From the NCBI GenBank assembly GCA_022606425.2, contig JAHDVF020000047.1:1085821-1149820 (forward strand): a DNA stretch of 64,000 bases. Reading direction: 5' to 3'. Each line of letters opens with the position of its first letter. The stretch's first letter is position 1. The DNA is from Lepidostoma basale (Eukaryota; Arthropoda; Insecta; Trichoptera; Lepidostomatidae). Made by a program: the position numbers and the translations under genes. Below, one piece after another: positions 44,521 to 55,385 of the stretch. The notes beneath the pieces were generated by a model. The model was given only the letters and a program-made list of their open reading frames with translations. It was not told the origin of the DNA and made no database searches.

Positions 44521-44828
44521 GCACAAATAAAGGATGACACGGCCCATGACCAACCGATGGACATATCAGAGGGGGCGGGACGTGCCGGGCTGGCGGGCTC
44601 GCCCCTGCGCGTGCTGGTCAGCCCGGTGCGTGCCGCGCGATCCCCCCTCACCAGCTCCGACCACCCCCCGCCACTCACCCCCGCCGGCCCCTCCACCTCC
44701 TTTAGTCCTGTCGCCAGGAAGAGACTTAAGATGTTCGATGGAACCGCCAAACCCATGTTCTCAGACGAGTTGGCCGCTCTGCATAAAAGGAATATCGAAG
44801 ATAGAATGGTCACCTTAAAAAAAGACAG
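44521..44828 (+). CDS. dom: Helicase domino, coding exon 2
   Basis: 102 codons plus two bases: AQIKDDTAHDQPMDISEGAG, a proline/serine-rich disordered stretch (SSDHPPPLTPAGPSTSFSP), then a basic KRLKMFDG and a helical DELAALHKRNIEDRMVTLKK segment. The last part aligns by eye with the coiled segment before the YLQ-GG-DY motif in fly domino. Donor GTGTTT is weak but phase-correct (AG|G arginine). Very GC-rich. Confidence 0.9.
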
Positions 44829-45219
44829 GTGTTTATTTTTACATCTATTTGTTACTGTCCTATTGGAACTTCTATTAGTTAATATCTAGCAAATTTTCTT
44901 TTATTGTCGCACCCTTTTGCAATTGGTGTGTATAAGTTGTAGCCTCTAGCGTGATCCTCTTGGTATCCCATATGTCATGACAATTGAGAATGTCGAAATC
45001 TGGCAATCATTCTTGAATCGTCACCATAAAGACAAAAAACTCTGATTAAATGTTATTTAGTTTTTCAATTTAGCAAATACTAATTATTTATTTTATATAT
45101 TGTGTTTTTAATGAATTAGTTAAATGTTTTTTTTTACTGCCTCAATATGTCTGTACATGGATATTTATACACAATAACGTATTTGTATATGTTAAATGAC
45201 CAAAATTGTTTATCCTCAG
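44829..45219. other. domino intron; nothing recognised
   Basis: A short AT-rich intron ending TTTATCCTCAG. Confidence 0.6.
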
Positions 45220-45578
45220 GTATACGGAGTGCATAGCCCAAGTGTTCTTCCTCCAGTCAGGCGGTGTGGTCATGGACTACCAAGCATGGCGAAAGCGACC
45301 GCTCACACCGCAGTTCCTGAGCTTCATGCGTGCCCACCCACTGGAGGGAGGCGAAGAGTTGCCGGCCCTGCAACCGCTGAGCTCTCCCGCACCCTCCGCC
45401 GTCCTCCTTTCTCCTCCTATCCCCAATTCTTCCCCATCCCCTGCTCCCATCCCTGCTCCCGTGCCTACCTCGACCCCGAACACACCGCAGGGCGCTGAGG
45501 TGAAGATCCAGGTGGGGGTCACACCCGTGGCTGTGTCCACACAGCTGCCAGCTGCTGTCGCGCAGCTCACGCAGCAGG
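45220..45578 (+). CDS. dom: Helicase domino, coding exon 3
   Basis: Begins YTECIAQVFFLQSGGVVMDY, then QAWRKRPLTPQFLSF, a conserved N-terminal motif of domino/EP400 proteins. A proline-rich disordered stretch follows (LLSPPIPNSSPSPAPIPAP), then VKIQVGVTPVAVSTQLPAAV and AQLTQQG, which is strongly conserved with fly domino (inference from memory of the family). Donor GTATGT; the last glycine codon is split after its first base. Confidence 0.94.
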
Positions 45579-45730
45579 GTATGTTAATTTATTTACACGT
45601 TTTTATCTTACCACGTTACTCTGATGAGAATTATGTTAATCCGATATAGTACAAGTATAAAATATTACCTGTTGTAGGGATGTACATATTAAATAGGTAT
45701 ATTCAATTTTGATGAATAGATCTAACTTTG
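45579..45730. other. domino intron
   Basis: A short intron stretch before the MITE; nothing recognised. Confidence 0.5.
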
Positions 45731-45732
45731 TA

Positions 45733-46658
45733 CAGTGAAACCCCTATTTTACATTTTTCAAGGGACTGAAAAAAAAAAAAAAAATTGAGGGAAATTGCAA
45801 ATAAGGGGGGAGGGGTATAGAAAAAAAACGTTTTTTTTTTTATTGAATAAATATTTGTTGCCTTTTTTTGTAATCCTGTAAATACATTTTAAAAGTTTAG
45901 TTTTGAACGCAACCAACGCTTGAAAAATAGGTTTTAAGACCCTCAATGTACTTGGGATCTTTTATCTCTTCTTCATCAGATAGCTCTCGCACTGACAAAG
46001 CTTTTCTTTGTTGAGACATTACTTAGGAATGAGGATGTTAAAAGGAAGAAAAGATTGTAATAAACTTAACGAATAAAACAAAACAAAGGTTGAGGTTTTC
46101 CATGGGTTCCTCAGCTGTAATAATGCAAATGTCGAAAAATATGTTTATGTAGCCCACGGACCCCAGAGCTTGACTGATTCAGCTCTGTACAGCTTAAATA
46201 CATAATATAGAAAGAAATTGTACTATAACTATTAATAATATCCTTGAGATAAACAACTGTAAGGATCAAATATTGTAATTGAAACCAATGAAAAAAAACA
46301 AACTATTAATTAATGTCGCAAAAAATGTCAAAAAGATAGAAGTTTTGCAGATTGAGTCAAAAACTGAATAACAGAAGGACAGATGTTATAGCATTTTAAC
46401 GGTTAAAATTGAAAGATGTCGGCCAATCACCATGTTGCCGTACGCCGACCAACACAATGTCGCTCGCCGAAAAATTACGGCCGAAATAATGTGTCTACTA
46501 CGTCAACTCATTATCAAGCGCGTGTAACTCATATATTTTCAACGTAAATTGCGGGGAAAAAATCAGGTAATAAATGTATTAAACTATATTGGAACTGAAA
46601 TAATTACATGCAATTGGGAAAATATTAAATTCGTGGACGTAAAATCTGGGTTTCACTG
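45733..46658. mobile_element. pogo/Tigger-like element, 926 bp, non-coding
   Basis: It begins CAGTGAAACCCCTATTTTAC and ends with the inverted match GTAAAATCTGGGTTTCACTG. TA flanks both ends (45731-45732, 46659-46660). Terminal style and TA target fit the pogo/Tigger group. An A run follows the left repeat. No transposase frame remains. Confidence 0.85.
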
Positions 46659-47704
46659 TATTTTATTATTTAAGAATATATATTGAGTCATTTATCAAGA
46701 AATATTTTTGAAATTAAAGTGCATCAGAATTGACATAAAAAATCATCCAAAATCTTCAATCTCAAAGTATTTGATAAACACAGTTCTCATACAACTTAAC
46801 TTACATATTATTATTTATTTGACAATTACCATAATGATTAATGAATGAATTAGCATTCAGGAGCAACATAATTAAGAGAGGGGTGGTTTTCTAAGGAATT
46901 TAATTTGATTTGATTCACTGAACATGTCATATAAGACATTTTTTTTTTACATGTGATAATGCTATTCACCTGTGTATTTTTGTAACACTGATTCCAAGAA
47001 TATTTTGGCATGTTCTGATTTTAATATTTTTGTTGTTTGTTTCCTGCCGTAGTAGTTTTTCTGAACCTCTAAGTCTTAGCTCTAACCACCGGACCGAGAG
47101 TCCCCCGAACACGGCACTATACAGTAACAACACATAGTTTCACTAACAACCCCTTCAATAATATTACGTGTTTGTATAATGTGTTCATTTTAATATAGCT
47201 TTTTATAACGATTGGCCTGAATTGCTAGTTGAGAATATATTTTTGAACTTTGGATAAGAAAGTACGTTTGGTTTATATTTTGGGTACTTTGAAATCATAC
47301 TTACTCGCTAATTTACCACATGTATTATTTCTCGAGCTGTAAATAAAGTTAATTTAGTTCTGCTCCCAACAAGAGCGGGTCGGGCTTGCATCACACTATA
47401 ATCTTAGTACAAGCGGCTTATCTACTCATTACTAATACTAAGAATTAATTAAACAAAACACGGTATCATGCAATATTTTGTGTTGCTCATAGCTTTATTT
47501 ATCGTTTAAACATCATGCCACATATATATATGGAATCACACTAGTGGACAAAAAAAGTTTGCGTAAAAATATCTTTAAACATAAAACTAATGATAATTCC
47601 AAGATTATTATGTATTTCTATTGTCTGAATAGCTTTTTCTGCCTTTTACAACCCAACAAATGTTTCTTTAATGAAATTGTAAAGAAAATAGTGTTTAGCC
47701 GCCT
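46659..47704. other. domino intron; possible SINE head
   Basis: AT-rich. On the - strand at about 47075-47110, CCGGTGGTTAGAGCTAAGAC resembles a tRNA A-box region without a B box in place. Nothing else is recognised. Confidence 0.35.
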
Positions 47705-47790
47705 TCTCCTTGTCTGACTGTAACACCTCTGGGGTACATAGGGCCTTGAGGATGTTCCTCCATCTGTCTCTTATGCCTGTTGCTTTATGG
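47705..47790 (-). pseudogene. Endonuclease-RT C-terminal remnant ('LEALPTTEV' family)
   Basis: ACACCTCTGGGGTACATAGG and the following block match the 3985-4106 copy, heavily diverged. Confidence 0.5.
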
Positions 47791-47844
47791 TACACCATAC
47801 GTATTCAGCTGCTTTTATTTTCTTATATGGGGTTCTTTCATAGG

Positions 47845-48405
47845 TGATTAATTAATACGAGTGAAAACGTCTGTTTTCTAGAAGTTTTATTATTAAGATT
47901 ATCAAAAGATTTTACTGAAATCTCTTGATGGAAGTTCATTTAAAATAGTAATTAAATAAAACAATGTTTTTTTATAACTACTTCCACATTTGTCTTTATT
48001 TCGACAGCAACTGGTTTCGCCAGGCTTTGACCAGTCTGTCGATGCAAGCGAGCATTCATTGTCGAAATAAAGACAAATGTGGAAGTAGTTATAAAAAAAC
48101 ATTGTTTTATTTAATTATGTTTTATTATTATATTTTATGGAAGTGACATGCTTCACCTTTCTAAAGCATTACCAAATGTGCCTTAGAGAAGTGAAATATG
48201 TATTCTTCTTCTGTGTAGGCCTTGTGGTCTGTTTCTTAAGAGGTATTGACCTCCAACGAGGTCGACTCCCAGCCGTCGATCCATCTTTTTGGTGGTCTGC
48301 CCAGGAAAAAGAAAACAGACATTTTCATTTGTATTAATTATTTAATATGGAGTTTTACATCATTGTTCAAGAAACATTAAATATGACTATTTATTTGTTT
48401 CATCT
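47845..48405. repeat. Composite: family C palindrome split by family B and a LINE tail
   Basis: The outer family C arms (ATTAATACGAGTGAAAACGT at 47850 and the inverse to 48405 ending ACATCATTGTTC) are interrupted twice. A family B foldback (47893-48118) has arms ACAATGTTTTTTTATAACTA / TAGTTATAAAAAAACATTGT. A LINE tail (about 48200-48305) with CTTCTTCT at its end is the other insert. Confidence 0.7.
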
Positions 48406-48698
48406 TCTCATCGCAGGAGATCACTCCAGTGTGATTTTAATAATCTGCATATATTTAACACGAATTCAAAAGAATTCTTGACATGGCAAATGTGACGTTA
48501 GAATAATATCATTTCAGTTTTTTATTTTCTTTATGGGGGATAAAGTATTATTAATGTAGTGGGTGAACGCAAACTTTATTGTCCGTGGGTGGGTGTCACC
48601 CTGTGGCAGAGCGCCGGGCCGGGAGTGGTACATGGGGCAAGTTAAGCGAGTCGGCGGGACATTGTGTGCGGCGAATGCGAGAGTGTGCGTGCTTGTAG
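48406..48698. other. domino intron, GC-rich island
   Basis: From about 48555 the DNA becomes very GC-rich, leading into the candidate cassette exon. Overlapping frames on both strands exist but have no homology I recognise. An internal CpG-rich promoter is an alternative reading. Confidence 0.35.
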
Positions 48699-48788
48699 GT
48701 TCGGTTCCCGGGCGGCCGGCGGGCGGGCGGCACGGCATGGTGTTCGCCGCCCTCCGCCCCCACTCGGTAGCCATCCCCAGACTGCCAG
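48699..48788 (+). CDS. dom: Candidate alternative cassette exon of domino
   Basis: A 90-bp open segment between GCTTGTAG and the donor GTACCC. The preceding exon ends after one base of a glycine codon, and this segment supplies two bases, 29 codons and one base. It can therefore be included or skipped without changing frame. It would insert SVPGRPAGGRHGMVFAALRP and HSVAIPRLP between AQLTQQG and GTPLVV. I know no such insert in fly domino. The acceptor has a poor pyrimidine tract, so it could instead be part of a promoter-like island. Confidence 0.35.
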
Positions 48789-50389
48789 GTACCCCCCCAC
48801 ACCACCACACACGCCTCTGCAAACTCCCGTCTTATCCACATTGCTGTCTCCATTATTATGTATTTCCAAGGGATAGTCATTTTAAACATTTGTGTTTAGG
48901 AAAAAATTAAAATGAAAAGAAAAATAAATTATATTATCATGATTCAATTATTTGATTGTCACGATTCAATCACTTTAGTATATTTATTTCAAACCATGAT
49001 TGAAACCATGGTTTATTTTCCTCCAGATAGCCACATTTCAATACTTCATATCAACTTGGTACTTTATCACAGAAAAGAAATATTCCTACTAATGATTTTA
49101 TAATTATGTTTAATAAAATCGTAATATCGAATATTTTGTTCTTTTTTATGTTTTCATCGATATATGGTATTGATAATTCAACAATTTATTTTCAGTTTTG
49201 AATCAATTTCACTCCTCTCTTCCAAAACACTCTTTTTAGCTGCTTTTGCTAATTTATAATTTTCCCATATTCAAAAATAGAAGTCATCCGGCAAATCATA
49301 TTTCTTTTCTATTTGCATGCCATACATATTCATATTTATCATATATTCTGATAAAATAACCCAAGTTAACGATACACTGCTTCTACAAGATCCACACAAA
49401 CATTTAAACGTAAGAGTAAAGTATAGTGATTTGCCTCCATGTGTTGAAGCTTTTGTTGTGAAAGAATTGCAATATAATGTCGGTGAATGTTAAAATTGAT
49501 ATGCAGTTTGTTGGTGTTGTATCATTGTCGTATATTCTCAGGAATGCCAGTCATGTCCATGTTTTGTGATTATTGTTGTCTTTTTTCCTCCGTATTAAAT
49601 ATTTTTATTAACTTTTATGTAAGACGCATATGAATTTTTGGATTATTTTATTTTGTGTGTTTTAATATATTATTTCTTAAGATTTTTATTCAATTTATTC
49701 CATTGCAAAAAATATTACTTGATTGGAATTGTTCGTGTATTGATTGTTTTTTTTTTTTTTTACTTTAACCACCCTACCTTCAGGTAATTTTCCGAGACAC
49801 GTGCGAAAAAAGCAGGTTTTTATTAATTAAATTTAATTATTTATGAATTAAATTTTTTTAAATTACGACTGCACACTTCGCCTGCCCCTTGTAAAACTAT
49901 CATACTTGTGAAGACTTGTACACAAGTGTTGTTGGCACACGTACAGTCAAAGTGAACGTATCATGTACGTTCAAATACATAGGGTGATTCAAATACATAT
50001 GTCTATATTTGATGTAATATGTGTTGTATTTATCATTATTATTTTATGTGAGTATTGTTTGAAGATGGGGAAGGCAAATCACTATTAAATTATTGTGAAC
50101 ATTGAAAGAAATATCTCATTTTGTAAAATATTTATTACTTAACCATGAACACACCAACCACCAACGTGCATGCGGTCACACATTCATGGCTACATTATAA
50201 GATAGTCCCACCATACCCATCTGTAGTTTGGAGAGTCGCTAGGAGCTGCTTGGCTTCAACTTTGATTTGCAGATTTATTGAGGAGTATGCCGTAAGCTGA
50301 ATGCCAGTGCTTTCATTCCGCTTTAACTGTTGTCGATGTTTGCACAACGAGGCTCCGGAATAGTCATTTCATTGTGTCTTTTTTTGCAG
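48789..50389. other. domino intron; nothing recognised
   Basis: AT-rich intron with a T run at 49748-49761 and the acceptor TGTCTTTTTTTGCAG at 50375-50389. No coding segment or identified repeat. Confidence 0.45.
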
Positions 50390-50514
50390 GTGGCACTCCG
50401 TTGGTAGTGGAGAACAACGCGTGCCCGGGGAGGACGGGCAGCAACACCTCGCCTCTGGCGGCTAACACTTCTTTGTCTAGTTCGCAAGAGCAGATCGTGG
50501 AGAAGGCCAAACAG
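50390..50514 (+). CDS. dom: Helicase domino, coding exon 4
   Basis: Completes the glycine codon, then GTPLVVENNACPGRTGSNTS, PLAANTSLSSSQEQIVEKAK and Q. The QQGGTPL junction matches fly domino; the rest is disordered. Donor CAG|GTCATT is non-consensus beyond GT but keeps phase 0 into exon 5. Confidence 0.9.
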
Positions 50515-50951
50515 GTCATTAAATTAATATTATTTTACATTTAATAGCTTCAAGTTGATTGAATCGTGTTTCTGTATGTGACGAACACAATAAAAAAATG
50601 TTGTGTTTGGTTTTATATGACATGTTTCTTCAAAATAACATGAATTATTATAAATAAATTGGTTTAAAATTTTGGTTGCTTTGTTATAAGTAAAGGAAAT
50701 AAATTAATTTATATTATTTCCATTATTTCCAATGAACCTGTAGTAAGAATTTCAATAACTAACATTAACACTTTTTTTATTAATCTTATTATTTTTTGAA
50801 GTTCTCACATTGCAAACATTTCTTTAATACAAATGGAATGAGTTGTGATATATTGATTTAAAAATAAAAATTAAATATTTTTACAGTTCTTTTTAATATT
50901 GTTTTAATTTTAATTCGCATGAGATGCTTAAAAGAAATATGATCTTATCAG
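50515..50951. other. domino intron
   Basis: AT-rich, ends ATCTTATCAG; nothing else seen. Confidence 0.6.
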
Positions 50952-51137
50952 GAGGCGTACGTGATGCAGAGGATCTGTGAGCTGCAGAAGGAGGGATTGT
51001 GGACAGAGAAGCGGTTGCCTAAGGTGGTGGAACCCCCCCGACCCAAGGCGCACTGGGACTATCTGCTGGAAGAGATGGTTTGGCTTGCGGCTGATTTTGC
51101 GCAGGAGCGGAAATGGAAGAAGGCTGCGGCCAAAAAG
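50952..51137 (+). CDS. dom: Helicase domino, coding exon 5 (HSA domain start)
   Basis: 62 codons: EAYVMQRICELQKEGLWTEK, RLPKVVEPPRPK, then AHWDYLLEEMVWLAADFAQE and RKWKKAAAKK. The last part is the first half of the HSA helix, which binds actin and actin-related proteins in SWR1/INO80/EP400-type remodellers. Acceptor ATCAG, donor GTAATT, phase 0 both sides. Confidence 0.97.
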
Positions 51138-51596
51138 GTAATTTATCTTTAAAAAAATATATATCAGCTCTATGCACATGTATTATGTTTTATCTTGCAA
51201 AAAAATACTTAAACACATTGGTGAGTTTCCTTTATCCAAGAAACAAGGAATATCATTCGATTTTAAGTAATTAAAACATGTAATGAATTATGTTCCGAAT
51301 TTTTATTTTATTTTATATAAATGTATATATTTGAAATTGCATAATCCATGTATACAGACTTGTTAATTTCTTTCAAAGTTATTATTATATATTTGTTCAT
51401 AATTATGATAGTATTTTTAGCACCCGATATACACAGACTATATCAGTGACAATGAAGAAACAGGTCACAATAACAAAAAACTGTATGAGATTAAATAGAA
51501 TTCCATTATAAAATTTCAGTTCAAACAGTTACTGATTGAAACAGTTGATTTTTTATTTATTATCGATTTTATGTGTAACATATGTGATTGTTTCAG
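51138..51596. other. domino intron
   Basis: AT-rich; ends TGTGATTGTTTCAG. Nothing else seen. Confidence 0.6.
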
Positions 51597-51737
51597 TGTG
51601 CGCGTATGGTACAAAAACATTTCCAAGAGAAAGCTCTGGCAGCGCAGCGGGCGGAGAAGGCGCAGGAGCTCCAACTGAAGAGAATCGCGTCCTTTGTAGC
51701 AAAGGAGATTCGGCTATTTTGGTCCAATGTAGAAAAA
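51597..51737 (+). CDS. dom: Helicase domino, coding exon 6 (HSA domain end)
   Basis: 47 codons: CARMVQKHFQEKALAAQRAE, KAQELQLKRIASFVAKEIRL and FWSNVEK, the conserved second half of the HSA region. Donor GTAAGT is perfect. The following exon (LVEYK-type in relatives) was not found in the remaining 12 kb, so the next intron probably exceeds 12 kb and the ATPase, SANT and glutamine-rich parts are outside. Confidence 0.97.
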
Positions 51738-51844
51738 GTAAGTTGATTTTATATAAACCTCGTTGCTTGGGTTTTTCAAAATAATTCTACAGCACGTACA
51801 CCATTTGTGGTGTCTTGAATAATTCTTAGGGCATTTATTTTGCA

Positions 51845-52460
51845 AATGATGGGGACTAATTCTCTGCAGCTTTAAAGAGACGGGTATCTCAACCCATTTC
51901 TTTAGATTAGTCAGGGGATATTTCAAGAACTCGACTGTGCTGGAGAATGTTGGTCTTTTTGTCACTTAAAGATATCTCCGACAGTGATAGCATAAATTGT
52001 TTTACCTACTGGCCGCAAGAATCAACCTGCCTCTGGTGACACCAGCGAGAGGAGCAATTAGTTTGCTGAATCCGGTTTTCTCTGAGATCGGCGTCTTTCA
52101 TATCGCACCGTGAGTGTAAAACCGACGTAAGTGCAAATATACAGTTTGGAGATATGGGAGTTTAAAGATTTCATATTGCTTGGAAAAACTGTTTTTTTTT
52201 AAAATAAACTAATGATATTCGGTTTATATAAACCGAAAATCATTGGTTTATTTAAAAAAAAAAAACGTTTTTTTCAAGTAATATGAAATCTTTAAACTCC
52301 CATATCTCCAAACTGTATATTTGCACTTACGTCGGTTTTACACTCACGGTGCGATATATTTTTGAAAGTACGTTCAGAAGACAAATACTCTTGACTTTAG
52401 AGAGTATCTTGTCCTTCTAATGTCGAACTATCTCCCATGCGTTCCTGGTATTATATTGTA
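51845..52460 (+). pseudogene. LINE 3' end ('YPWLFP/GMLG' family) with nested palindrome
   Basis: + strand coding remnants include NLPLVTPARGAISLLNPVFS and EIGVFHI, homologous to 26535-26640 on the other strand. The copy is interrupted at 52100-52357 by a palindromic insertion and then resumes GAAAGTACGTTCAGAAGACA toward its 3' UTR (GTTCCTGGTATTATA). Its far 3' end meets the Helitron terminus at 52463. Confidence 0.75.
52100..52357. mobile_element. 258-bp near-perfect palindrome (foldback/MITE)
   Basis: It starts ATATCGCACCGTGAGTGTAA and ends with its reverse complement; the arms match almost throughout to a centre GGTTTATATAAACC at 52221-52234. It sits inside a LINE remnant whose sequence continues on both sides. 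The target duplication may be ATAT. Non-coding. Confidence 0.88.
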
Positions 52461-52869
52461 TACTAGCTGACCCGGCAACGCTTCGCTATTGCTAAATTCG
52501 AGTACATAAATAAACCCAATATATATTCAACAAATACAATTAAAGTTCAATAACAATTCGTTTATTTATTGGATTAAATGCCATGTGTATGGATGCAAAA
52601 ATGTGTGTCTATATCTTTAAAACAAAGTTTCAATCCAAGCAAACTCGCTGTGAATTATAAACTTGAATACATATTACTAAGGTAATTGAAAAACTATTTT
52701 TTGAATATTTTATATGAAATTTAATAATCAAATAAACAATATTATATCACATTTGCAGAAAACATTCATTATATTAAAGAAACAAAACTCTTGATTTTGT
52801 TGTCCATGAAATTCACATCAGAGCCAATAAAGTAAGTTTCTACGATCGTGATTTCGGCACTGCGAGTCC

Positions 52870-53105
52870 GCTGGCGTGGAATAGTAATATAGATGATAAT
52901 ACTACAAAAGCCTCCCTTCCCGACTTCCACAACTGTATCCCTCGCCGCTCTGCGCCATTGACCTCCTGCCACTCGTTTAATGTCATCAGACCATCTTGCT
53001 TGTGATCTGCCAGAATTTGTGTAGCTGTTTCTCTTTCGCCACTCCAGGCCAGAAGATCTTATCACCCGTTGTCCTTGCTTTATGACCGATCCCATTCCAT
53101 TTAAA
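52870..53105 (-). pseudogene. Endonuclease-RT C-terminal fragment inside the Helitron
   Basis: The - strand reads RVIRSSGLEWRKRN, then SQARWSDDIKRVAGGQWRRA and ARDTVVEVG, a typical endonuclease-RT ending. Shorter relatives (56100-56190, 57115-57180) retain only the block around the VIRSSGLEW region. Confidence 0.7.
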
Positions 53106-53361
53106 CATTAGTTATTTTACACGCTGCATCGGCAACTTTGGTCCGATCCTTGATTCATCAATTTTGGGCCCTGGAATTAAAAAAAAAAAAATTTGAATTG
53201 CCATAAGGCGGACACCGAAGAGACGCATAAGGCAAAATTTAAATTTCCATACAATGAATGAATTACAACTGTTTTTCACTTGTTTGCTGAAGATATTCTT
53301 CATATAAAAGGCAGTTCATGCTATATGCATAATAATAATAATAGGCTAATTTGTCAAATTA

Positions 53362-53890
53362 ACTAACTAACTAACTAACCATCACGCCGTCTCCCCGAAA
53401 GTGTAAGCAGAGAGAATGGACTGTCACACTTTTACTGATGCGGCACTCCATCCTTCTCTTTTCGCCCCGCGGGAGACGCGGTGTGATGGGTTGCGAACCT
53501 CATCGCCACCAATAGGCATCTCCCGCGCACACTTCGATCGTCCAACACCCACAAAATAAATCTAAAACAAATAATATAAAATACAATGATATAAAATAAA
53601 ATAACAAAATAAAAATAATTTTACACAAAATGTTCTTTTTAGACGGTGCACATATTGTCTATTTAATTTATAATATGTTCCACGTATCCACTGTTTTTTA
53701 ATTTAGCACATAATGTAATAACACATAATGTTTTTTCGATGTTGCACATGTTGACTTGGACGATCCGGACATTTGTGTTTATTTAATTTATGTTACACGT
53801 ATCCACCATTTTTTAAATTATCTGTAGTAAGGCACTTAACCAGCAAGAACTTGAAAATAATATTGAAGAAATGATTCAAATTGTCATTGG
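53362..53890 (-). mobile_element. Non-autonomous RTE derivative, copy 2
   Basis: Same structure as 20105-20640 on the opposite strand: (TAAC)n tail, last LINE codons, abrupt junction, LINE start region (CACCAATAGGCATCTCCCGC), then the AT-rich 5' section with two CGTATCCAC-type blocks and ACCAGCAAGAACTT at the 5' end. Confidence 0.82.
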
Positions 53891-53997
53891 AACAAATGAA
53901 AAATTTATTTCTACACCTGTCAAAATTCTTTACAAAAACGATAAAACTAATAAAACCTTTTAATCTGATTAATTTGTCAAATTAATTAAACTAATCA

Positions 53998-54172
53998 GAT
54001 TTTAAAGGTTGGTCATGTTAGAAGTCGGAGGAATCGACATGCGTGTATGACTCGTTGTATGAATGTGGAGGAAGCTAGAGAGGTTTGCCAGGATAGAGTA
54101 GTGTTATGGTCCATTCTCTCTGCCTACCCCTGTGGGGAAACGGCGTGATGGTTTGTTTGTTTGTTTAATTTG
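53998..54172 (+). mobile_element. RTE-like LINE 3' fragment, (GTTT)n tail
   Basis: C-terminal coding with ARKMN-region remnants (CATGTTAGAAGTCGGAGGAA) to TACCCCTGTGGGGAAACGG and a GTTTGTTTGTTTG tail. Subfamily of the 9905-12965 copy. Confidence 0.82.
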
Positions 54173-55170
54173 TATAATCGCCGTTTTCGTGAATAGCTCA
54201 CCTCAAGGGCGCTTTGACATTGTTTTTAGTCATGAAAGGTGCATGTGACAACAGCGAAATCACGATCGTAGAAACTTAATTTATTGGCTCTGATGTGAAT
54301 TTCATGGACAACAAAATCAAGAATTTTGTTTCTCTAAACATATGAATGTTTTGTGCAAATGTGATATAATATTGTTTATTGATATACAGACAACCGTTGT
54401 TAACATTTTATGCGATAATTTGAAAAGGTGGGTTTTTAGGTGATATTTAAAGTCTGTCGGATTGTCAATGCATCTGAGGCGTGCAGGAAGCATATTTCAG
54501 GCGGACGAACCTACTACTGTGAAAGCCCGAGCAACACAAAATTCAGATATACTCGTATAGGTGGCACGTTTGGGAATGTGCTTAATTATTGTCTATAAAC
54601 TGTAAATTTAAAAACCTTACCTGAAATTAATAATGGAATTTTCATATATGAATGAAAACTACTAAAAGTAGCTTATGTGTAATGTAAAAATGTAAAAATG
54701 TAAAAATGTAATGTAAAAATTACTTTTAAGTTGATCAGATTGAAGTTTTTGGTTCGACATCATTATTAAATCATTAGGGAGTTTATTAAATTCTGTAGAG
54801 GCTATAAATTGTAAGGATTTTACACCGAATCTAGTTGAACGCAATGCTTCTTATTCTGTGAGCGCGTATCATGTTGGTGTACGTCCGTATTGAATATTGG
54901 TCGAGTATTAGAGCGCGTTGATGACTTTATTATTTGTATTATAGTTTTAGTGATCTCTAATTTTGGATGGATTTGAAATGGAATTATTTTCGTCTGAGAA
55001 TATAGGGCCCTTACATGAGTGTACCACGGTAGACGGAAAATATTTCTAACAGCCCGATTTTGGATCACCTGAATCTCATTAGCTTTCTTCTTTGTAATAA
55101 AGCCCCAAATACAGGAAAGGTAAGACAGATGAGAATGTATCATGGAGTAGTAAACATAAATTGTCTATAT
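54173..55170 (-). pseudogene. LINE reverse transcriptase C-terminus and 3' UTR
   Basis: - strand frames 54820-55143 and 54662-54844 read MIHSHLSYLSCIWGFITKKK, then NEIQVIQNRAVRNIFRLPWY and SLQFIASTEFNKLPNDL, the C-terminus of a Jockey/CR1-type reverse transcriptase with one shift. The 3' UTR (54173-54660) is duplicated at 56623-57112 and partly, inverted, at 52735-52870. A TGTAAAAA mini-tandem lies at 54685-54717. Confidence 0.75.
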
Positions 55171-55283
55171 TCTTATGTAACGAATTAAACCAATTAATCC
55201 AATTTAAACCTGTACATACCATTCCAAATTAGTTCATAAAGATAACAACATTGTCTTGTGATACGCATATATCGAAGTGTGGG

Positions 55284-55382
55284 ATCCATCCTCTGGACAT
55301 GCGAACTCCAGTATCTTCTGCGTTGTTTTCCCCATCCTCTGCACATGCGCAATCCATTATCTTCTGCGTTGTCTTCCCCATC
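55284..55382. repeat. Tandem duplication, unit about 48 bp
   Basis: CATCCTCTGGACATGCG to TTTTCCCC is followed directly by CATCCTCTGCACATGCG to CTTCCCC; the halves share TATCTTCTGCGTTGT. Inside the candidate Helitron. Frames across it have no homology. Confidence 0.8.
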
Positions 55383-55385
55383 CTC

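Noticed and set aside
44534..44818. Overlapping 94-codon frame in the domino exon
   Set aside because: A shadow frame of GC-rich coding DNA; the splice-compatible frame has the domino-like sequence.
48514..48889. Three long antisense frames over the GC island
   Set aside because: GC-rich DNA lacks stops in many frames; no homology or splice logic supports them.
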